From Lepisosteus oculatus (lineage: Eukaryota > Chordata > Actinopteri > Semionotiformes > Lepisosteidae), in contig NC_090703.1 in assembly GCF_040954835.1 (NCBI RefSeq), positions 19,729,444 to 19,793,443 on the forward strand: a stretch of DNA of 64,000 bases. Reading direction: 5' to 3'. The notes under the pieces are model-generated. The model was not told the DNA's origin. It ran no database searches and was given only the letters and a program-made list of their open reading frames with translations. A program made the translations under genes and the position numbers. This document shows positions 60,259 through 64,000 of this stretch, piece by piece. How positions within the stretch are numbered: position 1 is the first letter of the stretch; each line of letters begins with the position of its first letter.

Positions 60259-61139
60259 TGCTGCTGATGCACTGGTTTATTTCAGGAAACGTGCTTACAA
60301 CTGTTCTTATGTCCTTAATCTGGACAAAACTGATGGGCATGTTTTAGTGATGAGAACCTGTAAAACAGAATCCAGGGGGGAGCAAGTATCGTGACTATCT
60401 CTACCCGAGACATTGTCAATATTTAGTTCCAAGATAAAGGCCATCCTCTGCGGGAGTTCAGCATTTAATAAAATAAGTGTTAACACTGCCCAGAAGCTAA
60501 ATGTTGGTTTTGGAAAATGAAATGCAGGCGCCGTTTCTTAGAAGGCGGTTAACCTTCGAGGCTCTTTTTAACGATGTCCGCGACACTTCGATTTTACTTT
60601 AGACTTTAACCCCTGAGGCCCGACTGCCGGCGTTCGAAAGGGCTGTGAAGCAACTTCCTGTTACGTGACCCCCGTGTAAAGACTTTAAAGCAAAGTACAT
60701 TGTGTATCTTCCTTCCACTCGGGTTTCCAAAACTGCAAGGTTTTGAAATAAGTTCATTTTATTTTGGTGCTGGGAAAGGGAACATTTATTCTTTTCGCGT
60801 TAACATTTAATGCAGGGTTATACAGAGGGTGCAGCTACACAAACCTACAGTCTCATGGAGGCTGAGTCTTGTGAAAAGTAATAGGGCGTGTCGCAGGCAC
60901 TCTTCAAAACGTGCTGCAGCACACTCGATTTCAGACATTGCTCGTCAGTTGATGAACGCTGCTGATCTAAAAATCGTCATATCTCATGCATTTAACCTCA
61001 CTTTTGTGAAGAATTATGTGTTATTTCTGTAGTTTTTGGGGAAATAATGTTTTTTTTCTTTCTTATTCTTGATTTTTAAAAGCACAAAGTGCTGCTAATC
61101 CACACTGTGTGACCTGAGCACCGCAACACGAAGCTCTTC
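60259..61139. other. intergenic, upstream of a promoter region
   Basis: CG content rises from about 60,480. A TTACGTGACC motif at about 60,661-60,670 contains an E-box core (CACGTG-like). No gene recognised. Confidence 0.4.
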
Positions 61140-61429
61140 GAGTGGCCGAGCAGCCCGACCGGCACGCATCCTGCCACACTGCTGCTACGTCACTCCCCGA
61201 GCCCACATCCCAGGCACACGCGCACACGCACTCGGAGCTGGCAAAGGCAAAGCGTGATTTAAATCCTCGTCAGAATAATAAAAAAAAATCCTCTTCAATC
61301 TTTTCCACTCATTGGATGTGCTTTAGGTCGTGAGTCCCAATAGCAAAGCGTTTCTGGGTAAATCTGCAAGCGCGGCATGACGCAGATCTATAAGGGTTTG
61401 GGGGAATGAGCAGCAAGGCGTTGTCATTT

Positions 61430-61510
61430 CATGTTTCGACCAATGAGAGGGCGTCGCTATGCTGCGTGACGTATGCGGATATATATTTTTTCGAGTGCGG
61501 CTTTTTTCAC
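61430..61510 (+). promoter_or_regulatory. core promoter of an unnamed gene
   Basis: In order: CCAAT at 61,440-61,444, CRE-like TGACGTA at 61,467-61,473, TATA-like ATATATATTT from 61,479. A second TATA-like TCTATAAGG is at 61,387-61,395. The surrounding 61,140-62,080 is CpG-rich. A start near 61,505-61,515 is inferred from TATA spacing. CCAAT, CRE and TATA together suggest an inducible gene. Confidence 0.55.
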
Positions 61511-62079
61511 TCGGTCACGTTTCGGGTTGTGGGCGGCGAGCAGCCGAGAAGAAGGCGACGAGTGCGGAGAGAAAGAGAAGGGAGGGAGGGAAAAAAAAAA
61601 CGAGCGAATGAGCGGTGGTTACCAGGCGGGCCCGCAGTCCAGCCACCCAACCAGAAGCTGCCCACCTGACTGCCGTCAATCAGCTGAGTGTCATCCCCGC
61701 AGCCGCTGCCTTGTCGCCGGGTTGGTGCGCCGCCTGGTCTCCAGCCTCAGACACCAGCCGGGCGGAACATGTTGGTCGCGCTGAGCGCCTCGATTCGCAA
61801 GTTCCTTCCAGCAGAGGTGGACGCTGCCCTCCTGTCTTCAGATACACCGCGCGAGAGAATGTAACATTTGATAGTTTCCCGGGTGTTTTTTTTGTTTTGT
61901 TTTTAATTCGTAGTTGTTGTTTTTTTTGTGATGATGCTATGGGGTTAAATCATGGAGTTCTCTTGCTGCGAAGCGCCTGGAGTGTGAACGCCGATCTCTT
62001 TGCGTCGTGTGGACTGGATCCTGCCCGGCACGACCGGCGAGAAAGTTCATCAGCCCTCTGAAGTCCTGTCCGCGTCGAG
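61511..62079 (+). other. non-coding first exon of an unnamed gene
   Basis: About 570 nt, CpG-rich, ending in a perfect donor CGTCGAG|GTAAGTATG at 62,079/62,080. The frames it contains (up to 148 codons) show no family resemblance and look like leader frames. The coding exons must lie beyond 64,000. I cannot identify the gene. Confidence 0.5.
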
Positions 62080-63904
62080 GTAAGTATGTGATTGACTGCC
62101 ATGTGTCAGCACACGGACCGATCCGCGTCGTCATTTTCTTAAAGTTTTATTTTGATGCAATGGTTACCTTGTCTGAAATGTGTGCGTTTTGATTTGGCAC
62201 GATTTTTAATTAAACATTTGACTTTTTCACCAGTCTATCATCTAGTGATGTATTTGAAGCCCGCACAACTTGGTATTTCGGTGCAGTCGGCTCAGGTGTA
62301 ACGAGCAGCCCGCTTTGTTACTGCGATGAGGAAGTTTCGTCTTGGAGCTGCGTAAGGTCGCTGCGTATTAACCGTGTTTTCTGGTGGCACCTTAGCCGTG
62401 CCTCTCTAGGGCGCGTTACTCTTCGTTTCCAGCGGGAAACGAGCAGACCCGGAGCTGCCTTTATTCCAGCCGGAATGATTTCGTCAGATTCAGAAAAGTT
62501 GGGATGAAACCACACCATTTGCTGAGTCACAAGCGCGGCAGCAGAGTGTTCGAGATTTTACCAGAAATGGACCCCTCGCTGAACTCGCACAGGCTGCCCC
62601 CAACCAGAGATCCGAGACACACTTTGCCATCGATGAAGTTACAGGGGGTTTGCGATTTCCGGCAAATCTCAGACCTGTCGGGGTGCCTTCATTCTTCTTA
62701 CTACCGAGTGCCCGGAGTCTTGGGATTTTCCTCACCTTCTATCCGCACGCCGTGATTATTGGCGAGACTGTCCGGTTTGACTCGGATCTCTTAGCATAAC
62801 GAAACTCCTTGGACAGTAGCACCGAGGCCATTCCGGGATATCCGAAATGAAACGACTTTGTCCCCTTACCGATCGTTTATTTAAATTATTATTAAAACGC
62901 AGTAAATCACTATGCAAGCGAGGTGTCTCCAAACCGATTCCTTCTTTTTTAATGACGCATACAGAGGACTCCGTGGGTATGAAGCAACGACCTGTAGATT
63001 ACGATTTTTAATTGAGGATAAAAGAAGCTCTCAAAAGACAGGGCACCAGCTTTCGAAAAGTATTAACCATACCTTTACAGTTGCACAAGTTCTTTGGCAA
63101 TCAGTTTTATAAGACAACACAGATCAACGGACCTGATGACAGAATAGTGTACTTTGTAATTTCACAAATAATAGTAATAAATAATAATAATAAAAACAGT
63201 TTAATCTGAACACTAGATATCTGGGACATTTCCTAGTGTGACACTCTTAAGTGTAGCGCTGTGTAAGGTGGCTTTTTTAGGCTCAAAGTTGTTTCTGCAC
63301 TTCAACCATGTGTCAATAGCGTCTTTGGAAAGGGTCATTCATTTTTAAATCCTGAAAGACTGTAGTCCTGTCCACGCTGGTCGCAATTCTTAAGGATTGA
63401 GGACAACAAGAATACTATTTTAAACACAGGATTTACTCTGCTCTATGTACAGACTAATATTACAGGTTATATTTTATCCTACACTGGGACTCTTCAGTGA
63501 AGAGAGCATAGTTTTGTGGCCTACATAACACTGACTACAACAGTATTAACATCTTTAAGCCTCTCAGATGTAGAGTTCATAATTGAACATATTCTGTGCT
63601 CTCCATCTGAGGGTTGGATGACTTTTTTGTGAGAAGTACAAAAAAGTTTAAGGTTGGGATTTCTTAACATTTGTGTTGTGGACATAAAGTAATCACACTC
63701 ATGACACTGGGTGCTTGGCTGAGAAGCCAAGGTTATGAGGCTCCCATCTGTGGGATTAAGATTGAATGCCTCCAACTCGGAATACCCCCTAAAAGCACAA
63801 ATATGTTTTCTGTGTTGTAAAGTATACATATAAATCAGTGAAAAGGTGGTCTGTGAATAGTATGTTTCACCCGGACAAGCAATTCTTATTAATAATGCCT
63901 TCTG
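62080..63904 (+). other. first intron of the unnamed gene
   Basis: The CpG-rich part continues to about 62,760. No exon recognised. TGCTGAGTCAC at 62,520-62,530 is a MARE/ARE-type site. The rest is AT-rich. Confidence 0.4.
62520..62530 (-). promoter_or_regulatory. MARE/antioxidant-response-like site
   Basis: The minus strand reads GTGACTCAGCA, a full match to the RTGACNNNGC consensus and to a Maf half-site with AP-1 core. It lies in a CpG-rich region about 1 kb after the inferred start site. Functional use is inference. Confidence 0.3.
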
Positions 63905-64000
63905 TGAACATCCATTTCTACCTGATTCTTCCAACTCAGGGTTGAGGGTGAGTCAGAGTCTGTCCTGGTAAGCAACAAGCACAAGGTGGGGTACACCTTG
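63905..64000 (-). mobile_element. tRNA-headed fish SINE, 3' part, cut by the window end
   Basis: Complement of the tail and 3' body: CCTGATTCTTCCAACTCAGG and GAGTCAGAGTCTGTCCTGG match the GGATAGGCTCTG block of the family. The head lies past the window end. Confidence 0.7.

Noticed and set aside
61615-62061. 148-codon frame in the CpG-rich first exon
   Set aside because: Low similarity to anything known, composition explained by the CpG island; treated as leader sequence.
1-64000. CRISPR arrays, tRNA or rRNA genes, operons
   Set aside because: The window is vertebrate. The only tRNA-like and 5S-like sequences are SINE heads, with bodies and tails of retroposons.

Overview
This is a vertebrate nuclear window, almost certainly from a ray-finned fish. 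It holds split genes with GT-AG introns, CpG-rich promoters, AT-rich intergenic DNA and several retroposon families typical of fish: 5S-rRNA-derived SINEs, tRNA-headed SINEs, L2/CR1-like LINE tails, Tc1 relics and a Penelope-like element. Gene structures and repeats point to an actinopterygian, possibly an early-branching one, but the sequence alone does not fix the species.

Three protein genes are certain, all on the + strand. (1) 2,308-11,869: the last seven coding exons (189 codons) of vipas39, the SPE-39/VPS33B partner of endolysosomal trafficking; its 5' part lies before the window. (2) 21,336-22,346: gpr132 (G2A), a class A GPCR with a single coding exon behind a clear splice acceptor; leader exons probably lie near 16.6-18.1 kb. 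(3) 57,110-57,901: cdca4, a SERTA-domain transcriptional regulator, also one coding exon, with a CpG-island promoter near 52.6-53.6 kb and a poly(A) signal near 59.2 kb. A fourth transcription unit probably starts at about 61.5 kb: CCAAT, CRE-like and TATA elements are followed by a long non-coding first exon with a perfect donor at 62,079/62,080. Its coding exons are outside the window and I cannot name it.

Layout: 0-2.3 kb is a vipas39 intron with a Tc1 relic and a 5S SINE. 2.3-12 kb is the vipas39 3' half, loaded with SINEs. 12-21 kb is intergenic or gpr132 leader. 21.3-22.3 kb is gpr132. 22.4-52.5 kb is a gene-poor stretch of about 30 kb with LINE and SINE relics, two Penelope-like copies, a pair of similar elements of about 230 bp (34.4 and 41.1 kb) and a short-LTR-like structure (50.4-52.1 kb). 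52.6-59.2 kb is cdca4. 59.2-64 kb holds repeats and the promoter of the unnamed gene.

The three genes do not form a pathway (vesicle tethering, lipid/proton-responsive signalling, cell-cycle transcription); their shared interest is linkage. In human, VIPAS39 lies at 14q24.3 while GPR132 and CDCA4 lie together at 14q32.33. The most open questions are a 49-codon small ORF with a strong start context at 17,933, a possible upstream ORF ending 2 nt before the cdca4 start, the duplicated 34.4/41.1 kb element, and the terminal module shared by three Penelope-like copies. I saw no complete new system, and no tRNA, rRNA or CRISPR features.
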